DNA of 64,000 nucleotides from TCS55 sp964343505 (GTDB lineage: Bacteria > Fidelibacterota > Marinisomatia > Marinisomatales > TCS55): NCBI GenBank assembly GCA_964343505.1, contig CAYFJU010000002.1, forward strand, positions 16,193 to 80,192, in the 5' to 3' direction. The first letter of the stretch is position 1. Every line of letters starts with the position of its first letter. The notes beneath the pieces are model-generated. The model was not told the DNA's origin. It made no database searches and worked only from the letters and a program-made list of their open reading frames with translations. Below are positions 34,908-43,181 of the stretch, piece after piece. The translations under genes were made by a program, and so were the position numbers.

Positions 34908-35456
34908 TTAGCCAAATAAGAATTGGCAAACATAAACCGCACTCAAAACACCCACAGCATCAGCAATCAAACCTGCAACCAATGCATGACGCGTTTTACG
35001 AATACCTACCGACCCAAAATAAACGGCCAATACATAAAAAGTTGTTTCAGTTGAGCCAAACATGGTTGCCCCAATTTTTGCAATCAAGGACTCTGGCCCA
35101 TGTTGGTTTACGAGATCGGTCAATAATCCTAATGACCCGCTTCCAGATAGAGGGCGCATCAAGGCCAATGGAAGGTTTTCTGGTGGGAAACTAATCATAG
35201 ATAATACCGGTGATAAAAAATTGAGTAATAAATCCAACGCGCCGGAAGCACGAAACATTCCAATGGCTACCAATATTGCTACAAGATACGGTATAATTCT
35301 TACAGCAATCGTAAAACCATCTTTGGCCCCCACCACAAAAGATTCATATACTTTTACTTTTTTAAAAACCAGCCCATAAAAGGGAATCCCAACCAATAAG
35401 AATGGAATAATATATTTTGAAAATTCGTTCAGGCCACCAATAAATGAATCAATCAT
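34908..35456 (-). CDS. spmB: Spore maturation protein B homologue (nucleoside-recognition/Gate domain)
   Basis: This 182-residue membrane protein has about five transmembrane segments. Motifs FVVGAKDGFTIAVRIIPYL, MRPLSGSGSLGLLTDLV and ATTFYVLAVYFGSVGIRKTR-like ETTFYVLAVYFGSVG are typical of SpmB. In Bacillus SpmA and SpmB act with a D,D-carboxypeptidase in spore core dehydration. They also occur widely in bacteria that do not sporulate, where the Gate domain suggests transport of a small molecule. Its start overlaps spmA by four bases and it is embedded among cell-wall peptide genes. A role in moving a murein-derived compound is possible but unproven. Its 3' third is duplicated at 30800-31013. 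Confidence 0.9.
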   Translation of the reverse strand: MIDSFIGGLNEFSKYIIPFLLVGIPFYGLVFKKVKVYESFVVGAKDGFTIAVRIIPYLVAILVAIGMFRASGALDLLLNFLSPVLSMISFPPENLPLALMRPLSGSGSLGLLTDLVNQHGPESLIAKIGATMFGSTETTFYVLAVYFGSVGIRKTRHALVAGLIADAVGVLSAVYVCQFLFG

Positions 35457-36049
35457 GCCTGACTCCCTTCAATGACGGAAAATCGTTTTCTTTTTTCTAA
35501 AACCTTGACCGCAATGATGGCTGCAATGGTAGACATACTTGTAGCGATAATGGTTGTAATAAAAATTTGACTGGAATGGGCACCCATGAGCGCCACAACT
35601 GTTGCAGGTAGAATCAATTGCACGCTGGATGTATTGAGCGCCAAAAACATGGCCATGGCGTTGGTCGCTGTTTCTTTTTGGGGATTCAATTCCTGAAGTT
35701 CTTCCATGGCTTTTAGCCCAAGCGGTGTTGCAGCATTACCCAATCCCAATATATTGGCTGCCATATTTAAAACAATGGATCCAATCGCTGGATGGTCTTC
35801 AGGCACATCCGGAAATAATCGAATCGTAATCGGTCGTAATCCTTTTGCGATGACACGAATGAGCCCTGATTCTTCCGCTATTTTCATGATACCCAGCCAC
35901 ATGGCCATAATTCCGATGAGTCCAATGGCCAAATTGACCGCAACTTTTGCCATATCAATTGCCGCTTCAGTGACAGCGTCGATATTGCCTGTGAAGGCAC
36001 CGACCACAACGCCGATGAACATCATTCCAAACCAAATGTAATTCAGCAT
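35453..36049 (-). CDS. spmA: Spore maturation protein A homologue (nucleoside-recognition/Gate domain)
   Basis: This 198-residue polytopic membrane protein has MLNYIWFGMMFIGVVVGAF, then AVNLAIGLIGIMAMWLGIMK, the NMAANILGLGNAATPLGLKA signature (the conserved N-x-x-GLGNAATPLG loop) and MAMFLALNTSSVQLIP-like NTSSVQLILPATVVALMG. It pairs with SpmB, whose start codon lies within its last codons. SpmA-SpmB form a putative membrane complex. The organism shows no sporulation genes here, so the name reflects homology only. It follows the cytoplasmic LD-carboxypeptidase gene by nine bases. Confidence 0.9.
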   Translation of the reverse strand: MLNYIWFGMMFIGVVVGAFTGNIDAVTEAAIDMAKVAVNLAIGLIGIMAMWLGIMKIAEESGLIRVIAKGLRPITIRLFPDVPEDHPAIGSIVLNMAANILGLGNAATPLGLKAMEELQELNPQKETATNAMAMFLALNTSSVQLILPATVVALMGAHSSQIFITTIIATSMSTIAAIIAVKVLEKRKRFSVIEGSQA

Positions 36050-36058
36050 AAAATTCCC

Positions 36059-36988
36059 TTAGTTAACTGGTGATTCCAAGAGTGATAATTTGGGAGAGCT
36101 TGTTTCTGCATCTAATTCCACGGGAATAGATATGGGCATCGTTGCGTGAAAAACGCCGTGCCCACAAGGGAAGTTGGAAATAATTGGAATATCCAGGTCA
36201 CCACACACATCCATTATTATCTCATCTGTGGATTTTCCAAACGGTATAGTTTGATCCTTCATTTCTATCAATTCACCCATAATTAATCCATTTATGTTTT
36301 CAAACACTCCCGCTTCCTTCATGTGGACCAGCCTCCGATCAAAGGCATATAAATATTCACCAATATCTTCTAAAAAGAGTATGACATCTTTTGTGTCTAT
36401 CTGATCTTTTGTACCGAGTCTGTTAACCAATAAGCACATATTCCCGCCCCAAAGCGGGCCACTGGCTTTACCGGGTTTAAGGATTCTTCCCGGTAATTCT
36501 GGCGGTGATGAAATAGAAATCGACGTGTCTCCTGATAATATTTTTTCCATTATATTAAAGTTGAATGGTACATCACCCTTTTTAAATGTGGTGAGCATGG
36601 GGCCGTGAAAAGTAATAAGACCCGTCTGCTGTGTTATTGAGGATAAATAACCTGTAATGTCGCTGTAGCCCATGAATATTTTTGGATTTTCCCGGATAAG
36701 GTCATAATCTAATAATGGCAAAACACGATTGGCCCCATACCCACCGCGGACGCAAATAATTGCATCAATCTCCGGGTTGGCAAACATACGATGAATGTCT
36801 TTCGCTCTCTGTTCAGGTGTCCCCGCAAATGAATCCTCCTTTTTAAAAACACTCTCACCCAAAACAAGAGTATAGCCTTTATCTTCAAAAACTGAAACGG
36901 CTGTCTTTAAATCAGATTCATCCATCCAGGAAGATGGGCTTATGATCCCGATGGTTGCGCCGGGTTTTAAGGCATATGGTTTAATCAT
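36059..36988 (-). CDS. LD-carboxypeptidase (peptidase S66), cytoplasmic paralogue
   Basis: The protein has 309 residues and no signal peptide (MIKPYALKPGATIGIISPS). It carries AIICVRGGYGANRVLPLLDY, matching the family RGGYG block, then IFMGYSDITGYLSSI, VILFLEDIGEYLYAFDRRL with the catalytic glutamate, and NFPCGHGVFHATMPISI with the catalytic histidine. In E. coli, LdcA trims tetrapeptides during murein recycling; YkfA of Bacillus does so in a scavenging operon. The start overlaps the glutamine amidotransferase gene by four bases, so the two are translated together. Compared with its exported paralogue at 33199-34206 it keeps the more typical family motifs. Confidence 0.92.
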   Translation of the reverse strand: MIKPYALKPGATIGIISPSSWMDESDLKTAVSVFEDKGYTLVLGESVFKKEDSFAGTPEQRAKDIHRMFANPEIDAIICVRGGYGANRVLPLLDYDLIRENPKIFMGYSDITGYLSSITQQTGLITFHGPMLTTFKKGDVPFNFNIMEKILSGDTSISISSPPELPGRILKPGKASGPLWGGNMCLLVNRLGTKDQIDTKDVILFLEDIGEYLYAFDRRLVHMKEAGVFENINGLIMGELIEMKDQTIPFGKSTDEIIMDVCGDLDIPIISNFPCGHGVFHATMPISIPVELDAETSSPKLSLLESPVN

Positions 36989-37653
36989 ATTGAATATTCA
37001 TCATTGTGAATCTGGTTATAAAATGCTCCTAAAATTGATCCTCCAAAACTGGCTACCTTTTTATATAAATCGCCTTTTACGCCGCATCGGTCAGCAAATA
37101 CGGAAGATGCTTCAATATGGGGTTGGAATCCCCAAATTGGTTTGGTTTTATGAGCAATCCCATCCATCGAGACCATATCGCTGGAGGCGGTAATTTCAAA
37201 TTCTGCCGGGCAAGAAACAACGCCTTCATTGTGAGAATACAGCATAGGGCCTGATTGTGGCGCCCCCCATAATCTATTGGATCTCAGGTGAACAATGCGT
37301 TGACCTCTTTTCTTTTCCTTTTCCCAGAGAAAATCAACCATGCCACCATACATGTGGGCTAATAACTGGTGCCCAAAACAAATGCCCAGGACAGGAATCT
37401 TATTATCTATTGATCGAGTGACAACATTTGAAATAGCATTCATCCAATCCGGGTTTTCATGGACAGATGTGGCGCTTCCCATGACGATAATCCCAAGTGC
37501 ATTCTCGGATTCAGCCTGCATAGATGAAGGACCAAACATAGCTGGCAAATGATAGGATACAGGTACAATAGAAGCTTTGGCGATACAATTAAACGCTTCA
37601 ATTTCAGGATAATTGGTCGAGGGATCAATGACAAGTAAAGATTGTTTATTCAT
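36985..37653 (-). CDS. Class I glutamine amidotransferase-like protein
   Basis: The protein has 222 residues with a class-I GATase fold. The nucleophile elbow is VLGICFGHQLLAHMYGG (Cys) and the catalytic His-Glu pair is GFQPHIEAS. It resembles the GMP-synthase-like stand-alone GATases and is also related to gamma-glutamyl hydrolases. Because the only partners in the operon handle murein peptides containing gamma-D-glutamyl bonds, hydrolysis of a gamma-glutamyl compound is a tempting role, but the sequence does not prove it. The stop overlaps the start of the S66 gene by four bases. A distal partner such as an amidoligase is not visible in the window. Confidence 0.82.
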   Translation of the reverse strand: MNKQSLLVIDPSTNYPEIEAFNCIAKASIVPVSYHLPAMFGPSSMQAESENALGIIVMGSATSVHENPDWMNAISNVVTRSIDNKIPVLGICFGHQLLAHMYGGMVDFLWEKEKKRGQRIVHLRSNRLWGAPQSGPMLYSHNEGVVSCPAEFEITASSDMVSMDGIAHKTKPIWGFQPHIEASSVFADRCGVKGDLYKKVASFGGSILGAFYNQIHNDEYSI

Positions 37654-37666
37654 AATAATTAAAAGC

Positions 37667-39763
37667 TTATTTTAATAAAACAATTTTTTGAGTAGTTGAT
37701 TGTCCTAATTCATTTTGTAATTGAATAAAATATGTCCCTGAATTCATCGACTGGGTGATAGGAACAGGTATTCGGATTGTTCGAGATTTAACACCGGATA
37801 ATTCAATTCTTTCAACCCAAATAAGCTGTCCTAAAATATTAAACATCCTGACCGAAAAAGTCCCTTGTTCACCGTTAATGATTAAAGATCCGTTGTTATT
37901 GAAAGGGTTCGGATAAAAAGATAATCCTAATTGAGTCGGTATTTGATTTGAACTTTCATCTATCTCTAAATCATAGGGCGTGATAAATTCCAATACCATC
38001 CTTATTATTTCCCTTTGACTCGAATCGGGTATACCCATAAATGGAATTGTTGTCATAAGTCGTGGTGGTGAAGAATTTGCCATCCCAACAATATGATGAG
38101 AATCGCTTTCCAATACAGGAATAAATGAATCATTAGAGTGTAAATCAACAAAGGTATTAATACTATCTATTTCCATTTCACGCAGTGCAATTGGGTTTAA
38201 ATTTTCAAAAGGGTTTCCAATACCATAAACTGTATCCGGCATGGAAATGGATTGTTCATAATCAATCCCCTCCGATTGTAAAAAAGAATTCCCTTTTTGT
38301 GATTGATTTAGTGCGGATAAAATATTTTCTCCCAATATCCAATAGGTAGGGTTATTTAATACGTTTAACAATCCATCTGGCCATTTCGTTTTTCGATTCT
38401 CAGCTAATATAACAGGCATGAAAAACTGGGGAATCTGGAAATGGGGATTCAGTTGAAGTAAGGTATCGTTAATGGTGCTGATCCCGATGCTGAAATTGTC
38501 AGAAAGATTGGTAATCCGTTCGAGAGGATTTTCGCCCATGCCCTTGTCCCTTGCATCAATAAGTAAAAATCCCTTTCCAATTTTATTTTTCCGAAACATG
38601 ACCACATTTGATGGGCTACTTTCATTTGGAATATCCTGATTATCCACTGCTGTCATTCTAAAATAAATAGTCGTATTTAATAACGATCCTTTATAATGTG
38701 TGGAAACAGCAGATAATTTTGATTCATCTTTATATTTAAACCACTGTTTTTGATCATAACTAAAATAAAGTCGATATCCCTTTAAATCTGACTCGTGGTT
38801 CTGTATCCATTGAATTTTGAATCCATTGGATTCGGGCAGCACTGAAAGAATGGTTGGTGGCTCTGGGGGTTTTAAGTCAGATGGTAACACTTCAAAAGAA
38901 ACTTCCGTTGTGTCCACATTTGAATAGGAATCATATGCAAATATTCTTGCAGAATAATCGCCTGCTGACCAATGGGTTACATCTAGATAATTATCTTGCT
39001 CAACCTTATTTGTAATAATATATATATGTGTTTGATTGTTTGACCCGGTGAAATATACATTTTTCATATAGCTATCTGAGCTTGGGATAACATCAAATTT
39101 AAATGGGTAGACAGGGCCATGAACTACTTCACGATTACTGTTTAATATATCATACCCGATTTTATAGATACCGTTATTTCCACCATAATCGCCTAAATCA
39201 GATATTTCTGCTGCATTACAAACAATATCCAATCTCCCCTTCACTTTATTATCTGAAAATAATTTTGTTGAATTGTTTTTGTAGAACTTAACCGATTTTA
39301 TTTCTGGATTATAACTATCATGCATAGGTGAAAGACCACCTGACATACGCAATGCGTTAGTTTCTCCGCCAGGGTATCCATCCTTGAAATGAATATGGTT
39401 TTGCGAATTTGTCCACCCTAGGATTGTTTCAAATGCTTTGACAGAATCCCCAACACTTAGAGACGAGTTTGGATTAATGTGAACATATGCGTACCGACCT
39501 GCTCTCACCCATGCATTTGAACCGTATTGATTTGGCATTCCTATACTGGTAACAATCTCATCTACTACAGAATAAACAGCTCCACCCTTCTTCAGACCAA
39601 TGTCAACCCCATCATGAAAATGATCCACATTCCCTCTGCATTCACAAAATGTTCCATTCACCGGATGCTGGCTATCAAATGGTTTGCATGGCCAATTGTA
39701 TGATTGGGCAAAAATTGGTGAAAGAAGAATAGTAAGGGAAATTTCCTTCAAGGGAAAATGCAT
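37667..39763 (-). CDS. Secreted M23 (LytM-like) metallopeptidase with Fn3-like domain and T9SS sorting domain
   Basis: The protein has 698 residues and a signal peptide ending near SPIFAQS. Residues about 40-150 hold an M23 domain: HFHDGVDIGLKKGGAVYSVV supplies the first His and Asp zinc ligands, AYVHINPNSSL the catalytic His, and NHIHFKDG the HxH ligand pair. The metal site therefore looks complete. A beta-sandwich and an Fn3-like module (PPTILSVLPESNGFKIQWI) follow, then a long region of unknown fold, and a T9SS type-A domain (LSFYPNPFNNNGSLIINGE ... KIVLLK). M23 enzymes cut peptide cross-links of peptidoglycan. Export through T9SS points to external substrates. It lies 13 bases upstream of the GATase gene. 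Confidence 0.82.
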   Translation of the reverse strand: MHFPLKEISLTILLSPIFAQSYNWPCKPFDSQHPVNGTFCECRGNVDHFHDGVDIGLKKGGAVYSVVDEIVTSIGMPNQYGSNAWVRAGRYAYVHINPNSSLSVGDSVKAFETILGWTNSQNHIHFKDGYPGGETNALRMSGGLSPMHDSYNPEIKSVKFYKNNSTKLFSDNKVKGRLDIVCNAAEISDLGDYGGNNGIYKIGYDILNSNREVVHGPVYPFKFDVIPSSDSYMKNVYFTGSNNQTHIYIITNKVEQDNYLDVTHWSAGDYSARIFAYDSYSNVDTTEVSFEVLPSDLKPPEPPTILSVLPESNGFKIQWIQNHESDLKGYRLYFSYDQKQWFKYKDESKLSAVSTHYKGSLLNTTIYFRMTAVDNQDIPNESSPSNVVMFRKNKIGKGFLLIDARDKGMGENPLERITNLSDNFSIGISTINDTLLQLNPHFQIPQFFMPVILAENRKTKWPDGLLNVLNNPTYWILGENILSALNQSQKGNSFLQSEGIDYEQSISMPDTVYGIGNPFENLNPIALREMEIDSINTFVDLHSNDSFIPVLESDSHHIVGMANSSPPRLMTTIPFMGIPDSSQREIIRMVLEFITPYDLEIDESSNQIPTQLGLSFYPNPFNNNGSLIINGEQGTFSVRMFNILGQLIWVERIELSGVKSRTIRIPVPITQSMNSGTYFIQLQNELGQSTTQKIVLLK

Positions 39764-39766
39764 GAG

Positions 39767-40948
39767 TTATTGCTCAACTCTGAATTGGATGAATTGTTTA
39801 TCTAACTGGATAAACAATTCATTTTGATTATTTCCCTGAAGAACTCGCAGTATTTTACTGGATACTTTTGTTAAAGTTTTTTGGGTAAAACTATCAGAAA
39901 TTGAATCATATTTTATAAAGGAAACGCCAGAGTAAATCATTCCCGATTCTGAAATATCTAAGGAAGGACTTCCTATTAGTTGAATTGTATTATTCGTTGA
40001 TAAAGATTTGACTGGGAAAAATGGATTAGGAAAATATTTTTTAACCAATCGATAATTATCATCTCCAGAGCCCATTTCTAAATGGTCTTTAAAGATTAGG
40101 TATATTTTATTCTTATGCCAGAATACATCTCGTGGCATTTTATCTAGTGTCACCTCCACCCATTGACCTGGATCATCCAGTGAACCTATGATCAATAATG
40201 GCAATTGCCTGAAATCTGTTGAATGCTTCCGTGTCCCCAACACCGCAATACTATTTTTAGGTGATATCGCTCCCAGATATGGAATTGTCATTGGTAATTC
40301 AATTACTGGTTCCGGATTCATATCACTTTTTAATTGAAACAGGACCGTATTATCAACGGCCGATAATTCCGGAGAGCGCATCCCCAATAAGTAGTGATTA
40401 TCATTACCCTGCAAATGCAGTAATATCAATTCGTGGTTCATTCGAAGATTGTTAAATAAATTGATGTACTTTGAGTCAGAACCATCTGGGGAATACACTT
40501 CATAAGATTGTGTTTCCGGTTTTAATAATACGATTTGGTTGCGAATCATTTTTACTGAAGGTATTCCCGCGTCATGATCTAATGGAATTGTCCATGGATC
40601 TCCAACGGTTTGACCCTCTTGAATCATATGGACCATTACATAATTATTTGGCCCCTGCTTTATTTCATTTATTGAAAAAACGGCGATATTTTGTGGGTCT
40701 TCTACACCCAACATACCTACTTGGATAATCTTATGGGTAGAAAGGTTTAGAATTAGATTGCCATTTAAATGAACGGTATGATCATCATTTTTCAATCGAT
40801 CATCACCAATAAGTGTAATTTTTTCGCCGGGATTTATAGATATAGATTGAATTTCAGTAATCGAATTCTGTCCAACTAAAAGACAGGCAAAGCCCAAAAG
40901 CAGGATAATCTGTTTGCAAATTCTTTTTAAGATAATAGACCTCTGAAT
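39767..40948 (-). CDS. Secreted protein of unknown function, possible beta-propeller; start uncertain
   Basis: I do not recognise this protein. It is about 376-393 residues of alternating beta strands without transmembrane segments, with spaced hydrophobic-polar repeats that suggest a six- or seven-bladed propeller. The first in-frame canonical start is a TTG at 40897, but it falls inside a signal peptide. The in-frame codons just upstream (40942-40898) encode RSIILKRICKQIILLL, the expected n-region and hydrophobic core leading into GFACLLVGQ. An in-frame stop lies at 40967-40969, and between it and 40897 there is no ATG, GTG or TTG, so an ATT or ATC start near 40948-40931 is implied. The gene lies 3 bases upstream of the M23 gene and closely follows the NlpC/P60 gene. 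Confidence 0.6.
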   Translation of the reverse strand: MQRSIILKRICKQIILLLGFACLLVGQNSITEIQSISINPGEKITLIGDDRLKNDDHTVHLNGNLILNLSTHKIIQVGMLGVEDPQNIAVFSINEIKQGPNNYVMVHMIQEGQTVGDPWTIPLDHDAGIPSVKMIRNQIVLLKPETQSYEVYSPDGSDSKYINLFNNLRMNHELILLHLQGNDNHYLLGMRSPELSAVDNTVLFQLKSDMNPEPVIELPMTIPYLGAISPKNSIAVLGTRKHSTDFRQLPLLIIGSLDDPGQWVEVTLDKMPRDVFWHKNKIYLIFKDHLEMGSGDDNYRLVKKYFPNPFFPVKSLSTNNTIQLIGSPSLDISESGMIYSGVSFIKYDSISDSFTQKTLTKVSSKILRVLQGNNQNELFIQLDKQFIQFRVEQ

Positions 40949-40958
40949 TAGATTAGCT

Positions 40959-41744
40959 CTAATTGCTTACCTTTTTTACCGATACGGAGTGCATATAGGA
41001 ATTCAATAAATCTGCGTTAAAATGATTGTCGGTTCGATCGAAAGATTCTTCTTTAACAAATCCTTGACAGTGAATATATCTGTTTTGGGAGGATGCAATC
41101 GCAATGTGGGTCACTTTTTGCCCCTTCCCAAAGAAATGCAGATCACCGGGTTCCACATCTTCTCTTGCAATTCTGTCTGAGGAAAAGAAATCAGATTGAT
41201 CGCCAGAGTCTCTCGGGAGTAAGATCCCAAAGGTGTTAAAAACGGTTTGAACAAGTCCCGAGCAATCGAACCCTTTGGGAGATTTGCCTCCCCAAAGATA
41301 TTGACACCCTAAAAATTTTCGCACAAGAATTAACAGAGATTCTCTATCAATTTTATTTGGCGCTTGTCTTACTTTACATGAAGTCCAACCCATTAAGCCA
41401 TCGGGTAATGTTACCATTAATCCATCCTTCAGTTTTTCTGTTTTTAATTGATTTCCAAAAGTCAATTCTCTCATAGGTATAGTTAGACCTTTATCTTGGT
41501 AAACTACCGCAATCAGATCATCGCAAATATTATTTGATTGATAACATTGATCTGAAATAATACCGTAAAACCGATTTATCCATCCTTCATATCCATCTTT
41601 CTGACGGATTTTTACCCATTTTGGTGATTCATCCAAAATCAAGCATGATTCGCCCAACAAAGCTTGGGTTAATACGCTTGAATCAAAATCATTTTTGCTG
41701 TACACGTTTGCAACGCAGACGTTTATTGTAAAGTATGAATTCAT
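40959..41744 (-). CDS. NlpC/P60 cysteine peptidase with SH3-like domains (YkfC-like)
   Basis: The protein has 261 residues. The N-terminal half contains two SH3b-like modules (ANVYSKNDFDSSVLTQALLG, then WVKIRQKDGYEGWINRF). The C-terminal NlpC/P60 domain spans about residues 130-255. The catalytic cysteine is Cys161 in GFDCSGLVQTVF, the histidine is in KVTHIAIASS and the third polar residue in YIHCQGF. Family members of this layout, such as Bacillus YkfC, cut between gamma-D-glutamate and diaminopimelate in free murein peptides having an N-terminal L-alanine. No signal peptide is seen, so it probably acts in the cytoplasm on imported peptides. It is the first gene of the long minus-strand run. 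Confidence 0.9.
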   Translation of the reverse strand: MNSYFTINVCVANVYSKNDFDSSVLTQALLGESCLILDESPKWVKIRQKDGYEGWINRFYGIISDQCYQSNNICDDLIAVVYQDKGLTIPMRELTFGNQLKTEKLKDGLMVTLPDGLMGWTSCKVRQAPNKIDRESLLILVRKFLGCQYLWGGKSPKGFDCSGLVQTVFNTFGILLPRDSGDQSDFFSSDRIAREDVEPGDLHFFGKGQKVTHIAIASSQNRYIHCQGFVKEESFDRTDNHFNADLLNSYMHSVSVKKVSN

Positions 41745-41816
41745 ATTTTCTAATATTTGTTTACTGATAATTTAGGAATTGAGGTATCCTAATAGGGATA
41801 GATAATTTACAATAAT

Positions 41817-42494
41817 TTAAAATATTTTCTTTTTGTTTAAAAACTTTTTAACTGTCTTTTCCAACCAATCTATTATCTCATTTAAATTCTTGAAAACTGG
41901 CGATTGTGTTTTTTCAAGTCTTTCTTGGCTTACATGGCCATTCGAGACCAAGGCGCAATCTGCACCAATAGCATCAGCAACTTCTTTATCATGGAGTGTA
42001 TCTCCAACAAATAAAATTTCATGTGGTCCATAATGCAATTCATTGACCCACTTTCTGCCTATTTCTTCTTTTCCATAGGCATAATGATTATCCTGACCAA
42101 GAATCCGCATGAAAAAAGGTGCAATGTGGTGATCCTTCAAAATACCATCCAACATGGGTTGACTGGCAGCGGATAGAATGGATTGCCCCATGCCCATATC
42201 TTCTACAGATTGTAATACTTCAGGTACTTCCGGATGAAGTTCCGGCTCATGGATCCGCTCCATATATTCATTAATAAATTCACTCCCGGATACATCAAAC
42301 GGCTCCTTCTCAAAATCAAACCCAAGTTTTTCATAATAAGTTTTAACGGGAAAGCAAAAATTCTCCAAAAACCACGCTTCGGTCATTTCAGCCATACCGC
42401 GCCGTCGCAGCACATTATTCATAATATCGATGCAGAAATGCCTATCGTTTAACAAAGTGCCATTCCAATCCCAAATGATATGTTTGTACTTCAT
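41817..42494 (-). CDS. HAD-superfamily phosphatase (phosphoglycolate phosphatase-like)
   Basis: The protein has 225 residues. Motif I is IIWDWNGTLLND, with the Asp nucleophile and Asn in place of the usual second aspartate. The helical cap follows, then motif II near SILSAAS, and motif IV GDTLHDKEVADAIG with metal-binding Asp residues. It hydrolyses small phosphate esters; the closest role by length and motif order is phosphoglycolate or a related metabolite. It stands between the murein-peptide run and the divergent Nudix gene, 72 bases upstream of the former. The DWNGT variant is seen in other members of the superfamily and is not necessarily inactivating. Confidence 0.85.
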   Translation of the reverse strand: MKYKHIIWDWNGTLLNDRHFCIDIMNNVLRRRGMAEMTEAWFLENFCFPVKTYYEKLGFDFEKEPFDVSGSEFINEYMERIHEPELHPEVPEVLQSVEDMGMGQSILSAASQPMLDGILKDHHIAPFFMRILGQDNHYAYGKEEIGRKWVNELHYGPHEILFVGDTLHDKEVADAIGADCALVSNGHVSQERLEKTQSPVFKNLNEIIDWLEKTVKKFLNKKKIF

Positions 42495-42548
42495 GATGCG
42501 ATATAAACCTGCAGGAGTTTTATCGAAAAAGAAATAACTTTTACAATT

Positions 42549-43181
42549 GTGTTTTCACCAATTGAACCATTGATCGAATCATTATCCCACCGGCTGGAAC
42601 AGCCTTTGCCGGGGGACAATGCACACCGATTAACCCGGGTGCAAACGGAAACGCCCTTCACATTTCCTAACACGATTGAACAGGCAGTCCCGGCGGCTGT
42701 ATTGATCCTGTTATTTCCTGAAAAGGATGATATTCATTTTTTCCTGACGGAAAGAACAGAGGATGTCGAACATCACAAAGGGCAAATATCCCTCCCCGGC
42801 GGTGTATGGGAAGCAGGGGAGCAACTCCATGAAACGGCCCTGCGGGAAACAGAGGAAGAAATTGGCGTTGATCAGCGATCCATTCAATTGATGGGGGGAT
42901 TGACACCATTTTTCACCCCCGTCACGGGATTTTTGATCCATCCATTCATCAGTTGGTGTCAAACCAAACCACAAACCAACATCCAAGATTTGGAAGTAAA
43001 TCAATTGTTCTCCCCATCATTGGCCACACTGGTGGATGAGGCCACGTTTCAATCTGAAAAATGGACGATTCGGGGGTATGATACTATTGTTCCTTTTTTT
43101 AACTTCTATGGTCGAAAAGTGTGGGGTGCGACAGGGGCAATCCTTTCTGAGTTTAAATCTATTCTTAAGGAGATAATATAA
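42549..43181 (+). CDS. Nudix hydrolase, CoA-pyrophosphatase-like (NudL/YeaB type)
   Basis: The protein has 210 residues from a GTG start. The Nudix box is complete: GGVWEAGEQLHETALRETEE continuing EIGV, matching G-x5-E-x7-R-E-x2-E-E-x-G. The preceding VLILLFPEKDDIHFFLTERT and the HHKGQISLPGG motif just before the box are characteristic of the CoA diphosphatase (NudL) branch, which cuts CoA to 3',5'-ADP and phosphopantetheine. It is divergent from the HAD gene and directly abuts the ROK kinase gene (no gap), which has an AAGGAG sequence inside its last codons. Confidence 0.9.
   Translation: MFSPIEPLIESLSHRLEQPLPGDNAHRLTRVQTETPFTFPNTIEQAVPAAVLILLFPEKDDIHFFLTERTEDVEHHKGQISLPGGVWEAGEQLHETALRETEEEIGVDQRSIQLMGGLTPFFTPVTGFLIHPFISWCQTKPQTNIQDLEVNQLFSPSLATLVDEATFQSEKWTIRGYDTIVPFFNFYGRKVWGATGAILSEFKSILKEII

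Noticed and set aside
34908..36049. SpmA/SpmB as evidence of sporulation
   Set aside because: These genes are common in non-spore-formers, and the rest of the window (LPS assembly, TonB receptors, T9SS) is Gram-negative.
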